NCBI GenBank assembly: GCA_963763135.1 | Contig: CAVXNJ010000004.1 | Span: 1,342,363 to 1,406,362 of the forward strand | Length of the DNA: 64,000 nt | Direction: 5' to 3' | From: JANMZO01 sp963763135 | GTDB lineage: Bacteria > Actinomycetota > Acidimicrobiia > Acidimicrobiales > JANYDT01 | In this document: positions 8,727 to 18,415 of the stretch, piece by piece | How the letters are laid out: the number at the start of each line of letters is the position of its first letter | How positions within the stretch are numbered: position 1 is the first letter of the stretch | Position numbers and translations under genes: made by a program | Notes under the pieces: model-generated | What the model was told of the DNA's origin: nothing | What the model saw: the letters and a program-made list of their open reading frames with translations, nothing else | Database searches by the model: none

Positions 8727-8774
8727 CACCCGAGCCTGTGGGCATTCGGGTCGTCCTGTCAAAACCAAGGCGAA

Positions 8775-11322
8775 TTACGCCGGTTTGCAGTCGTACAGCG
8801 AGTAGTTTCCCGCTGTTGGCCCACCAGGGAACGCGCGACCGCTGCTGCTGCCATTTGCGCCGTCGGCTCCCGACCCGTCGCCCGTCGGATCATCGGTCCA
8901 CAGCGACTCATCGACGACCGAACAGTTCGACGTGATCCAACTGGCGTGGCTCCCGCTTCCGAACCCACCGCCGCCTCCACCGAATCCCGATGAGCTGTCG
9001 GAAGCCAGGAAGAAGCGGATCCGCCCTTCGGCGACCAGCGCAGCGAGGTCGTCGTCGGTGAGGATGGGGTCGCTACCGATAAAGCCACCGAGCGCCATTA
9101 CCGGTTCCCCGGTGTTGATGATGATCGGTTCGGCCGAACCGGCGCTCGGCACCGCAAGGATCCAGTCCTCTGTGGTCCGGTTCTCCCGGAGATACCTGAC
9201 AAGGGGATCGGTAGCTGCAGTGGTGAAGGTCGTACCGCCGTTGGGCGCGATGCCGCCGGCCACCCGGCCACCGTTACTGACCGCCAACGGGTTCGCATAC
9301 GGCAGGTTGCCGGAGATCCCCGCCGCCAGACTCCCCTGGGTCCACACAAGCGGCGCAAAAAGGCATGAAGCAACCACGAATACCGGGCCGGCGCCGAGCG
9401 ACCGCACACCGAACTTGCGGGCGTCCGTTCTCGCTGTCTCCTGCGGTGCCGACCTCTCCGTCATCACCCAAGTCGTTTGACATCGACTCCAGACCTCTGG
9501 AGGCCATACGAGCCGAACGTCGCTGAGTGGCCCAGAGTTCCGCGACCGAAACGACGACGGCCAGACCGATCGCCGTCACCGTGACCGGTGCCAACCACGA
9601 TCGCCACTCGACCCGTCGCAGGATCGTCCACTGCGTATAGGCCGTCATCCCAATACCGAGAGGGAACAGCAAACTCACCCACCACCGGCTTTTCCCGAAC
9701 CCGACTCCGGCGTTCGCGGCGGTCGTTGTGTCTGTTCGCGCCACGCGGCCAGACCAGGCACCAACCCCGATGCCGAAAAGCGCCGCGACGGGCGGCGCGA
9801 GCTGCGACACGTAGTACGGGTGAACGATTCCCTTGGTTATCGAAAACACGAAGCCGGCACCGACAAACCATCCACCAAATACAATAAGCGCACCTAGTTT
9901 TGTCGATCCTCGAAGCCCGACCAGTACCAGAGCAGCGAGGGATCCCGCGAGGGCAACCGGCAAAAGCCATCCGATTTGGGTACCGAGGTCCGCGTTGACG
10001 AGACGAAGCGCCCCCGAAGTTCCTCCGCTGAATCCGATGCCGAAGCCGCCGCCGGGTCCACCCCCGCCCGGTCCGCCACCGGGAAAGCCCCGGCCGTTGA
10101 GGCCACCGAACCCGCCCGGCACGCGACCACCAGGAACGCCCGGTGTGCCGTTTCCGATATTCGGCGCCGGCACGCCGGGTGGGAAGAGGCCGCCGGGAGC
10201 CCCGTCTGCACCCTGGTTCGGTGTCGGCGTCACCGGGATCGGCGGAAACCCGGGAAGCGGGTTCGGAGTCGTCGCTGCGCCCGCACCAGGCGACGGGGCT
10301 CCCGCCGACGGTGGGGCCGGGAAGCCGCGATTTCCGCCGGCACCGCGCCCGCCGCCCGGGCCGCCCCCGCCCGGACCACCGACACCCGCGCCACCTTCGA
10401 CCTGGTTCACGCCGTTACGTTCGACCGCCAACTCGAACACCGAATTCTTCCGGGTTGACCCCACGTACGGTCGTGCGTCAGCCGGGGTCATCCAAACGGC
10501 GGCGAACCACCAAAGCGACGATACGACAAGCACCAGCGCGGCGACTCCGCCGTGCCACAGTCGGGTGCGCCAAGCCCTCGGCGCGCACCAGATGTACGCG
10601 ACGAGCACTCCAGGAAGGACGGGTAGGGCCGCAGCCATTTTGGCCGTGACAGCACCTCCGGCGAGCACACAGGCCAGCAGCAACCAGCGGAGCCGGCCGC
10701 GCCGTACCGCTTCGATCGTCGTAACGGCAGCCGCGGTCATAAGAAACACAAGGACACTGTCCATGACGTTCGTGTGGTTCACGGCCACGAATATCGGCGT
10801 CACGGCGAGGGCCGCTCCTGCGGCCAACCCGGCCCCGTGTCCCCACGAGCGTCGTATGCCCACATACATAAGGGCGACGCCGCCGATTCCCGCGACAGCC
10901 TCCGGCAACAGCAGCGAAAACTGGGAGTATCCGAAGATTTTGGTGGACAGCACCTGCACCCAAAGGGAGAGCGGCGGCTTGTCGACCGATACGAAATTCC
11001 CGGAGTCGAGGCTCGCGTAGAAGAAGCTCTTCAGACTCGTACCCATGCTTCGAGCTGCCGCCGAGTAGTAGGCGTTGCCCCAACCCACTGAAGTAAGCGC
11101 CCATAGGTTCAGCACCGCTGAAGTGCAGAGCAGAACCAGGACCGAAACCGCCTCGCCCACCGACGCCCTCCCCAACCCGACGATGCGTTGACCACCAACC
11201 GCCGATCGGATCGATCGTTGGCCGGTCGCCGGCCCGAACTCCACGGTCGATTCCGAAACGGTCGTTTCCGACACGGTCGAGTCGGAAACGTCCGCGTCCA
11301 CGAGGTTCACCACGTTCGCCAC
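8775..11322 (-). CDS. GT39-type membrane glycosyltransferase (ArnT/PMT-like) with an apparent frameshift
   Basis: A polyprenyl-phosphate-sugar-dependent glycosyltransferase of the cytoplasmic membrane. The N-terminal frame from GTG 11322 shows multiple helices and the first-loop motif VDKPPLSLWVQ typical of the family. A Gly/Pro-rich loop of about 125 residues follows, then RLVNADLGTQIGWLLP. The last helix and soluble tail (LVWTQGSLAAG, PVMALGGFIGSDPILT, ITSNCSVVDESLW, LYDC) lie in a second frame that opens at 9467. Actinobacterial homologues are one protein, so one extra base somewhere around 9400-9530 probably splits this gene; the first frame runs on to 9274 as unrelated sequence. It closes the sugar-nucleotide operon. 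Confidence 0.82.
10015..10395 (-). repeat. Gly/Pro-rich low-complexity segment inside the GT39 gene
   Basis: About 125 codons, residues ~310-436 from the GTG start, encode a loop made mostly of Gly and Pro with Ala, Asn and Thr. GGGPGGG-type clusters stand at both ends and a Pro/Thr-rich stretch lies in the middle. Shorter Gly-rich loops at this position are known in actinobacterial GT39 proteins; this one is long. The opposite strand shows a spurious Pro/Gly-rich open frame caused by it. Confidence 0.8.
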
Positions 11323-11386
11323 GATGCCATGCGATCTTGAGAAATTGATGTGAAACCGCTGAGAATATCTTCGTCGAACCGGAAGA

Positions 11387-12652
11387 TCAGCGGCCGATCT
11401 TGAGCAACTGCGTGGGTCGGGCGATGCCATGAATAGCGGCCGCTGCGAAGGAGGCGAAAATGAACGCGTATACGGCAAAGGGCGTGGACGAACCGTTGAA
11501 GGCCCGGTTTGAAATCGCTCCGAACACCGCTCCCCCGGCGGTGCCGGCGGTCCCGAGAACGGCGGTGGCCATCCCGGCCACATGCGGAACCGGCGCCATA
11601 GCCGCAGAGTTGCAGTTCGGGGTCATGCCTGAAATCACGGGCAACATGACCGCCATTCCTAGGATCAGCAGCAGGACCGGGGGTTTGCCACCGAATCCAA
11701 CCACGAGGGCCAGCAACGCTCCCGTGGAAACGACCCCAAGGAGTGACCCGACCTGCAGGACCCGAGACAGCCCGAACCGCCCGACGATTCGACCGTTGAG
11801 AAACGACGCGGTGCCGAAGCACACCGCAACGACTCCAAAGATCAACGGAAAGCGCGCGCCCTGGTCGTAGACATCGTCGAAGATGACCTCAGCTCCGCCG
11901 ATGTACGACGACATGATGCCGAAGTAGAAAACGACGGCGATACCGCACCCGACCGTAACCGGAGTTCGGAAAATGGCTTTCACCGCGTCCCACAGCGCAG
12001 CGGGACCCACCGATCGCCGCTTGCTCTCCGGAAGGGTCTCGGGCATTTTCGTAAGTACGAAGAACATCCAGAACGCAAATGCGATCGGCATCCAGAACAC
12101 GAGGTGCCAGGAACCCACCTTCAAGATCCCCGACGCAATCACCGGGCCCACGATCGGGATGACGACGAAGATGCTCATGATCACGGACATCGTCTTGGCC
12201 ATTGAGTCCCCCACCGACGTGTCGCGAACCATGGCGAGTGTGAGCGAGCGGGGACCGGCGGCTCCGAAGCCCCACAGAAAACGCCAGGCGATCATCATCG
12301 CCAGCGATGTCGACATCACCGTTCCGACCCCGGCAAACACGAAGATTCCCAGTCCGATCATCATCGGCCGTTTGCGACCGTAGCGATCAGATGCCGGACC
12401 GTAGAACAACTGGCCGGTGGCCATACCGAAGAAGAACGAGGTGATGAGCAGCGACACGCGGGTCGAGTCGGCCGGCAGATCGAACGCTTTTCGGATGGCC
12501 GGGAACGCCGGTAGCAGGATGTCGATCGAGATCGCCGCCATCCCCATGAACCCGGCAAGGGCCAACACGAAGTACTTCGGTAGGACCGGCATATCTGCTG
12601 GGCCACTGGGCGCGGGTAACCCGGGCGATGCATCCACGGTTGAAGAAGTCAC
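11387..12652 (-). CDS. MFS multidrug transporter, Bcr/CflA-like
   Basis: A 421-residue 12-helix drug:proton antiporter-type protein. The GTG at 12652 is preferred: it has AGGGTG upstream and avoids overlap with the oxidoreductase gene ending at 12706. The loop after helix 2 holds the MFS motif A variant YGPASDRYGRKRPM, and helix 4 has the Bcr-type WRFLWGFGAAG. It is the fifth gene in a same-strand run starting with rfbF, 53 bp after the preceding gene. Whether it moves a sugar-linked product or a drug is not visible. Confidence 0.87.
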   Translation of the reverse strand: MTSSTVDASPGLPAPSGPADMPVLPKYFVLALAGFMGMAAISIDILLPAFPAIRKAFDLPADSTRVSLLITSFFFGMATGQLFYGPASDRYGRKRPMMIGLGIFVFAGVGTVMSTSLAMMIAWRFLWGFGAAGPRSLTLAMVRDTSVGDSMAKTMSVIMSIFVVIPIVGPVIASGILKVGSWHLVFWMPIAFAFWMFFVLTKMPETLPESKRRSVGPAALWDAVKAIFRTPVTVGCGIAVVFYFGIMSSYIGGAEVIFDDVYDQGARFPLIFGVVAVCFGTASFLNGRIVGRFGLSRVLQVGSLLGVVSTGALLALVVGFGGKPPVLLLILGMAVMLPVISGMTPNCNSAAMAPVPHVAGMATAVLGTAGTAGGAVFGAISNRAFNGSSTPFAVYAFIFASFAAAAIHGIARPTQLLKIGR

Positions 12653-12705
12653 GGGACACCCTAACCGCAGGTCACCGCGCGGGCGAAGCTCCCGCGCGGG
12701 ATGGC

Positions 12706-14013
12706 TCAGTAACCCGGTGCACCGTCTTTGCGAGCGGCTTCCTGCTGCTCGCGATAGAGCTGGTGACCCAGACTCGATTGGGGCGGACGCACGTCGTCCC
12801 AACTGATGACCGAGTCGATCGCCAGATCGCGCGTGAGTGTGCAACCCTCAATCAGACCCTGGGGTACAAGCCGTTCCGTCTGCACGACGCTGGAGTTGTC
12901 GGCTTCGCCATAGGTCATGTATTCGCCGTATGCGTCGAATACTTCACCCGCTTTCAGGTCACGCTTGGCCACAGCCACGACCTCGACCGAGCCCCAGCCT
13001 TCGGGCTGACCGCACGCGTCACCGAAGAGCACTACCCGGGCCACGGTCGTCGGGGCCTCGAAGTGGCAGAGGTGGTACGGCTGGTAGAAGCTGTACAGCG
13101 GCCCTTCACCCAATTTGTACAAGTTGAGGTAGTGCTGCTGTTTGGGGTCGGGGTGTTCCGCCAGGCAGAACACGCCGGGGCCCGGCTTGGAGCCGACGAC
13201 ATATTCGACGATTCCTCCAAGTTCACGCAGCTCATCGATGTCGTACTTCGTGGTCAACTCGTCGACGTGCCCCAAGTGGTCGTATTGGTACATTCCACGT
13301 TTGGCGACTTTGAACCCGGTCGCGTTGGCCACGATGGCCTGCTCGAAATTCACCTTCGAACCATCAGCGAAGCTCGTCACCATGGTCGGGTTCTGTCCCC
13401 ACTTTTCGGCGAATCCCTTTTGGGTCGTCGGAGTGCGGTACGGGTCCTGCAGACCCTTGATGTTGCCGAGCACTCTCGGGGTGAGACCCAGGCCCTTGAC
13501 GAATCGCCAAAGGTTCAACTGCACGCCGGGTTGGTCACCGTCGGAGGCGGTCACGATCACGCCGGCTGCATCAGCCTTCTTCTTCAGCAGTGGCCCGATC
13601 GTCGCGTCGACCTCGGCGTTCATGAGAACGAGGTGTTTGCCGTGGGCGAACGCATCAAGAGCGATTGCTGCTCCGTAGTCGACCGCTCCGGTCATATCCA
13701 CCAGGCAGTCAATCTGCTCCGAACGCGTCAGAAGTGTCGGATCGTCGGTCACCGCGGGACATTCGCTCGCGATAGCGGCTTCCAACGCCGCCAGCGTTTC
13801 GACGACGACGGCGCCTTTGGTATCGGCGTACTCACACACTTTGAGGGCACGCTCGACGTTGCGGTTGCAAATGGCGACGACGGTCATGCCGGGCACCGAA
13901 TGGGTGACCTGGTTAACGAATCCCTGGGCCATGAATCCAGCGCCGAACAACCCCACCCGAATTGGTTTTCCGGCTCGTTCCCGGGCCGCTAATGCGGTAT
14001 CGATAATGATCAT
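12706..14013 (-). CDS. COG4091-type NAD(P)-binding oxidoreductase with SAF domain
   Basis: A 435-residue protein with an N-terminal Rossmann fold (VGLFGAGFMAQGF at ~20-32), a homoserine-dehydrogenase-like central part and a C-terminal SAF domain (AVAKRDLKAGEVFDAYG, ~345-361). SAF domains are best known from sialic-acid synthases and antifreeze-like proteins. Its ATG overlaps the stop codon of the rfbC-like gene (ATGA), so it is translationally coupled in the sugar operon. Homologues are often filed as predicted homoserine dehydrogenases. The context here points instead to oxidation or reduction of a nucleotide-linked sugar; that role is inference. Confidence 0.83.
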   Translation of the reverse strand: MIIIDTALAARERAGKPIRVGLFGAGFMAQGFVNQVTHSVPGMTVVAICNRNVERALKVCEYADTKGAVVVETLAALEAAIASECPAVTDDPTLLTRSEQIDCLVDMTGAVDYGAAIALDAFAHGKHLVLMNAEVDATIGPLLKKKADAAGVIVTASDGDQPGVQLNLWRFVKGLGLTPRVLGNIKGLQDPYRTPTTQKGFAEKWGQNPTMVTSFADGSKVNFEQAIVANATGFKVAKRGMYQYDHLGHVDELTTKYDIDELRELGGIVEYVVGSKPGPGVFCLAEHPDPKQQHYLNLYKLGEGPLYSFYQPYHLCHFEAPTTVARVVLFGDACGQPEGWGSVEVVAVAKRDLKAGEVFDAYGEYMTYGEADNSSVVQTERLVPQGLIEGCTLTRDLAIDSVISWDDVRPPQSSLGHQLYREQQEAARKDGAPGY

Positions 14014-14588
14014 GACGGGTCTCCTTCGACTCGCATCTTCTGGTCGATTCGTCCTTGCTGCTCACCTAGTGAAGACCAGGAAGCGTCTTTTTCGCTGATT
14101 ACCGAAACGGCCCGCGGCCAGGAAATCGCAAGCGCCGGGTCATCGTGACGAAGACCACCCTCTTCGGCCGGCGTGTAGAACGCACTGACAAGGTAGAGAA
14201 CTTCGGTGTCGTCAGCCAGCGTCATGAACCCATGAGCAAAGCGGGGTGGCACGACAAACGCTCGGCGGTTCGACGCCGTCAACTCCACCGACGTGTGTTG
14301 CAAAAACGTCGGCGATTCCGGTCGAAGGTCGACGATCACGTCAAGCAACGCACCTGAGATACAACGGATGAACTTGTTCTCGGCGGCCGGCGGATACTGA
14401 AAGTGCATTCCGCGGACCGTTCCGGCCTTGGAACTCAGCGAGATGTTTGCCTGTCGGACATCGGACGCTATGCCGTGGTCGTCGAATTCCTTCTGACAGA
14501 ACGCGCGGGCGAAGAAGCCCCGGTCGTCGTCTTTGGTTTCCAGATCGACAATCCAGGCACCCGCAAGCTTGGTTTCTTCAAAACGCAC
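14010..14588 (-). CDS. dTDP-4-dehydrorhamnose 3,5-epimerase-like protein
   Basis: A 192-residue cupin of the RfbC family, which epimerises 4-keto-6-deoxysugar nucleotides. The catalytic-histidine motif RGMHFQ lies near residue 59, and the second conserved patch PPRFAHGFMTL near 115. It starts with GTG one base after the stop of the upstream epimerase gene and overlaps the next gene by four bases, a tight operon. With rfbF at the head, the likely substrate is CDP-linked rather than dTDP-linked, so I do not assign rfbC. Confidence 0.88.
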   Translation of the reverse strand: MRFEETKLAGAWIVDLETKDDDRGFFARAFCQKEFDDHGIASDVRQANISLSSKAGTVRGMHFQYPPAAENKFIRCISGALLDVIVDLRPESPTFLQHTSVELTASNRRAFVVPPRFAHGFMTLADDTEVLYLVSAFYTPAEEGGLRHDDPALAISWPRAVSVISEKDASWSSLGEQQGRIDQKMRVEGDPS

Positions 14589-15614
14589 TTAGCGGTCCCA
14601 AACGAGGAAGTCGTCAACCTGGCCGGTTGAGATCAGGTGTTTCACCTGCTTGATGCGGGTGTGCCCACGGAAACGATAGAGATCCTCGTCGAAACCGATC
14701 TTTGCGAAAATCGCGAGAAGGTCGGCGACACCCTTCGCCACGCTCCATTCGCAGGAAAAGCCGGGAAGCTGCGTATGAATCTTGGTGAAGTCGGCCTTGT
14801 AGTTGCGCTTGTCGGCTGAGGAGTCGCCGAAGATGAGTCCGCAACCCGGAACAAGTTCGCCGATGATCTCGGCCACCTGGCGAACCTGATGGTTCTGGCT
14901 GTCGGAGCCAACGTTGAAGATTTCGTTGTGCACCGCATCTCGCGGCGCTTCGAGAATGCAAGCCGCCGCCTTGGATATATCGAGCACGTGGACGAACGGG
15001 CGCCACGGGGTGCCGTCGCTGGCCATACGAATTTCCTTGTACAGGAACGCGCTGGCGGCGAGGTCGTTAACCACGAGGTCGAACCGTTGCCGAGGCGATG
15101 CCCCGTATGCGGTGGCGTTGCGCATGAACGTGGGCGAGAAATTGTCGTCGGCTAGTGGGGCGACGTCTTGCTCCACGAGGACCTTGCACTTGGCGTACGA
15201 GGTGAGCGGTTCGGTCGGATCGCCCTCTTTGCTGGGTGCGTCTCCGGACGCGCCGTACACGCTGCAACTCGACATGTGCACGAAACGCTGGACGCCGGCT
15301 TCCTTGGCCAATTTCGCCAGACGTACGCTGCCGTGGTGGTTGATCTTGTAGGTGACATCGGGATTCAGTTCGCCCACCGGGTCATTGGAGACCTCGGCCA
15401 GGTGAACGACCGCGTCGAAACCGGCGAGGTCGTCGACGGTGATGTCACGGGTGTCTTTCGTGAGGGTTTGCGGTCGACGGTCGGTCGAGTTGTACAGCCA
15501 GCCGACGCGGTGAAGACCCGAGTCGAGCCCTGTCACCTCATGTCCGCGGCCAATGAGGTAGTCCCCCATACGCACACCGATATAGCCGTCGGCTCCGGTC
15601 AAGAGAACTTTCAT
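14589..15614 (-). CDS. NAD-dependent sugar epimerase/dehydratase (extended SDR)
   Basis: A 341-residue extended short-chain dehydrogenase acting on a nucleotide sugar. The NAD-binding loop TGADGYIG is at residues ~6-13, the catalytic Ser in SSCSVYG near 119, and the YAKCK (YxxxK) pair near 140. The start at 15614 is chosen over a longer frame because it has GGAAGGTG upstream and its ATG overlaps the rfbF stop codon (ATGA). Its place after rfbF suggests a CDP-hexose 4,6-dehydratase or epimerase step; which one cannot be told by eye. Confidence 0.88.
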   Translation of the reverse strand: MKVLLTGADGYIGVRMGDYLIGRGHEVTGLDSGLHRVGWLYNSTDRRPQTLTKDTRDITVDDLAGFDAVVHLAEVSNDPVGELNPDVTYKINHHGSVRLAKLAKEAGVQRFVHMSSCSVYGASGDAPSKEGDPTEPLTSYAKCKVLVEQDVAPLADDNFSPTFMRNATAYGASPRQRFDLVVNDLAASAFLYKEIRMASDGTPWRPFVHVLDISKAAACILEAPRDAVHNEIFNVGSDSQNHQVRQVAEIIGELVPGCGLIFGDSSADKRNYKADFTKIHTQLPGFSCEWSVAKGVADLLAIFAKIGFDEDLYRFRGHTRIKQVKHLISTGQVDDFLVWDR

Positions 15615-16377
15615 GCCCACACCTTCCATGTTGCCTGCCCCTGATCCCAGAGGTTGTTGAGATAGATCTTGTCGCGGAGGGTGTCCATGCACTGCCAAAA
15701 ACCCTCGTGCCGGTTGGCCACGAGCTCGCCCTCGCGGGCGATGCCTTCCAGTGGTTCTTTCGCCCAGTCGACGTCACCGGGGATGTAGTCGAAAATGCCC
15801 GGTTCGAGAACGAAATACCCACCGTTGATCCAACCTTCGGACATCTGCGGCTTCTCGTCGAATCGGGTGACCATGTCACCATCGAGCGCGAGTTGCCCAA
15901 ACCTGGCGTTCGGATGAACGGCCGTAACGGTCGCGAGCTTGCCGTGCGACTCGTGAAACTTCACCAGTGCTTGAAGGTCCACGTCAGCGACGCCATCGCC
16001 ATAGGTCAGCATGAACGGTTCATCGTCGAGATAATCACGCACCTTAAGCAGACGACCCGCAGTTTCCGTGTGCTGGCCCGTGTCGACCATGGTGACCCGC
16101 CAGGGTTCTGTCGTTGCCGGGTGTTTTTGATCACGCCGGTCGAAAAGTCGACGGTGATGTCATTGGAGGCCTGCAACATTTCGGTGAAATACCGCTTGAT
16201 GTAGTCGCCCTTGTAGCCGAGACACAGTACGAAGTCATTGAAGCCGTAGTGCGAATAGTGCTTCATGATGTGCCAGAGAATCGGGCGGTATCCGATTTCG
16301 ACCATAGGTTTCGGGCGTACGTCGGTTTCCTCGCTCAGTCGGCTCCCGACACCGCCTGCCAGAATCACAACCTTCAT
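15611..16377 (-). CDS. rfbF: Glucose-1-phosphate cytidylyltransferase with an apparent frameshift
   Basis: RfbF makes CDP-glucose from glucose 1-phosphate and CTP, the entry to CDP-deoxysugars. The N-terminal frame from ATG 16377 starts MKVVILAGGVGSRLSEET with the nucleotidyltransferase loop and runs to GVIKNTRQR. The rest (TMVDTGQHTETAGRLL, LTYGDGVADVD, INGGYFVLEPG, EGFWQCMDT) is in another frame that picks up near 16090. Inserting one base near 16111 restores EPWRVTMVDTG and a normal 255-residue protein. The gene is either recently inactivated or a base is missing from the sequence. Its stop overlaps the next gene's start. Confidence 0.88.
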
Positions 16378-16656
16378 CGCGAGCCGTCCCATTTCGTACA
16401 AATCGGAGCCGTTCTGATTCCGAAAACCTAGAAATCAGCTTAAAAGCGCAGGGGATCATCCACAACGGGCCGATCGAACCATCCGGGCCGCCAATCGGCA
16501 AATCCCCGAATTTCACGTCTACTTTCAGCCGAGCTGGAAACGAAGATACTCGTTCCCGGTCGTTGCCTCGCCGAGACGGCACCGTCTGTGGTCGGGCGAA
16601 CCGGGCACCGTCCGTGGTCGGCGGAGACCATCCGCTGACCCGGCAAGGAAGGGTGC

Positions 16657-17361
16657 TCAGCGATCGCCGAGAAAACCCGCGTGGTCGAGGTGCGTCGTAT
16701 CGTTGAATCGTCGAAGTACCCATGTCGGGCCGAGCACGACGATCGTGTGGAGCGAACAGTTGTCGGAACCGCCGAACGATCGCGACGACGCGCCGACAGC
16801 GTGACCAGCAAGCGCTCCGATTACGCCTCCGTGGACAACGCACAGAACCCGTTGATCCTGATGTATGGCATGAAGACGCTCGATGGCGCCGACACATCGG
16901 GCCCGTAGCTGCTCGGCCGTCTCGGCGCCAGGGATGTGACCCCAATCACCCGTTTCGAGGACCTTCTGCCACAGTGGGTGCCCGTTTGCGGCGTGCTCGC
17001 GCAGGCGGCCACCCTCCCATTCACCGAGGAAGATCTCACGAAGGTCGCGCTCGACCGTTGCGGTCATCCCGTTTTTCGCCAGAAGCGGCGCGGCCGTCTG
17101 GGCCGTCCGACGGAGGTTCGTGACATAGATCGCATCGAAGGTTTCGCTGGCCAAACGCCGAGCGGCCAGTTCGGCCTGAGCTACACCATCCGGGTCCAGG
17201 GCCGGGTCACCGTGACCGTCAACGAGCGGGAACGGATACCCGGGTCGGAATGGTTCGCTCGCTCCGTGACGGAGTAGCACGATCTCGGTGGCCCCGGCCG
17301 GGGGAACGTATCGGGTCTGTCGGTGCGAGGAGAGGTCGGGCGCGGCCGGTGTTTGTGACAT
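16657..17361 (-). CDS. Histidine phosphatase superfamily protein
   Basis: A phosphoglycerate-mutase-like phosphatase of about 234 residues. The phosphohistidine motif LLRHGAS is near residue 30, the second arginine motif NLRRTAQTA near 80, and the second catalytic histidine in CVVHGGVIG near 170. The ATG at 17361 is preferred to an upstream TTG. Substrates in this family range from phosphosugars to nucleotides, and nothing here narrows it. A 280-bp spacer separates it from the sugar operon. Confidence 0.87.
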   Translation of the reverse strand: MSQTPAAPDLSSHRQTRYVPPAGATEIVLLRHGASEPFRPGYPFPLVDGHGDPALDPDGVAQAELAARRLASETFDAIYVTNLRRTAQTAAPLLAKNGMTATVERDLREIFLGEWEGGRLREHAANGHPLWQKVLETGDWGHIPGAETAEQLRARCVGAIERLHAIHQDQRVLCVVHGGVIGALAGHAVGASSRSFGGSDNCSLHTIVVLGPTWVLRRFNDTTHLDHAGFLGDR

Positions 17362-17498
17362 AAGCCCCAATCATGACCCAGCCAAGGAAACAGATGCAGT
17401 CGAACGGGGCTCGGAAGCCGGAAGGGTCGGTTACATCGATGTGAACAGCGCGTTCGAAATGTACCGGGTGACCGCTGTCAGCCGGTACGTTTTAGGAA

Positions 17499-18335
17499 AT
17501 GTCCGACCGAACGCCCCGATCGTTTCTGGAACTCATGACGCTGGAGCGCGTCGCCACCGACTTCTTCATCGGGCAAACGCCGCAGTACCCGTGGGGTCGC
17601 GTCTTCGGTGGCCAGGTTGTCGCTCAGGCTCTGGCGGCCGCAACTGCGACTGTGGAGAAAAACCACCGGGTCCATTCACTCCACGCCTATTTCGTTCTCG
17701 GTGGCGCCCCGGGTGAGCAGATCCTCTACGAGGTCGACCGCCTGCGAGAAGGCCGCTCGTTCACGACCCGCCGCGTGGTAGCGAGGCAGTCCGGCGGGGC
17801 GATCCTCAATCTCGACGCCAGCTTCCAAGCCGATGAAGACGACCTGGATATCCAGGAAGCGGGCCTGCCCGACGGTGTTCCCATGCCAGACGAGGTGAAA
17901 CCGGTCGAATGGGGTGCGATGGCCGAGGTTCGAGACATCAAACCGAAACCGGGGGTCGCCCGGTCTCAAGTTTGGATGCGGGTCCGGGAGGAACTCGGTG
18001 ACAACCCGGGCCTCCACGCCTGCGCTCTCGCCTACATGTCTGATCACAATCCCATGGACTCAATGATCCTGAGCCACCCAATGGGTCAGGCCTGGGACCA
18101 GATGATGACGGCGTCGCTTGACCATGCGATCTGGTTTCATCGTCCGATCGACGCGACACAGTGGATCTTGTTCGACATGAGCGGTCACGGGCTGGTCAAC
18201 GCCAGGGGGATGGCGACCGGAGCCGCGTACAACGAGGCCGGAATCCATCTTGCGACCATCGCGCAAGAAGGCCTTGTTCGGTCACCTAGGTCCAAGCCCG
18301 ACGGGAAAACCGCCGGCAAGACTCCCGAAACCTAA
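17499..18335 (+). CDS. tesB: Acyl-CoA thioesterase II (TesB-like)
   Basis: A 278-residue double hot-dog thioesterase that splits acyl-CoA into free acid and CoA. The N-terminal hot-dog shows WGRVFGGQVVAQAL and HSLHAYFVLGG. The C-terminal one shows CALAYMSDHNPMDS, HAIWFHRP and GHGLVNARGMATG, where the family's active-site Asp, Ser/Thr and Gln sit. AGGA lies just before the ATG. It fits the acyl-CoA metabolism seen elsewhere in the window. Confidence 0.9.
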   Translation: MSDRTPRSFLELMTLERVATDFFIGQTPQYPWGRVFGGQVVAQALAAATATVEKNHRVHSLHAYFVLGGAPGEQILYEVDRLREGRSFTTRRVVARQSGGAILNLDASFQADEDDLDIQEAGLPDGVPMPDEVKPVEWGAMAEVRDIKPKPGVARSQVWMRVREELGDNPGLHACALAYMSDHNPMDSMILSHPMGQAWDQMMTASLDHAIWFHRPIDATQWILFDMSGHGLVNARGMATGAAYNEAGIHLATIAQEGLVRSPRSKPDGKTAGKTPET

Positions 18336-18415
18336 TCGCCAAACCTCCCGATCAACGAGCAACCGACCTGGGTCCCGCCGGATCCGACACCCGACAACTT
18401 CAGAACCGAGAATTC

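Noticed and set aside
9833..11020. 395-codon Pro/Gly-rich open frame on the plus strand
   Set aside because: It is the antisense reading of the GT39 gene with its Gly/Pro loop; composition follows the opposite strand and no start or family features exist.
16578..16621. 18-bp direct repeat GGCACCGTCYGTGGTCGG, two copies
   Set aside because: Only two short copies in a spacer with no nearby gene start; too little to call a regulatory site.
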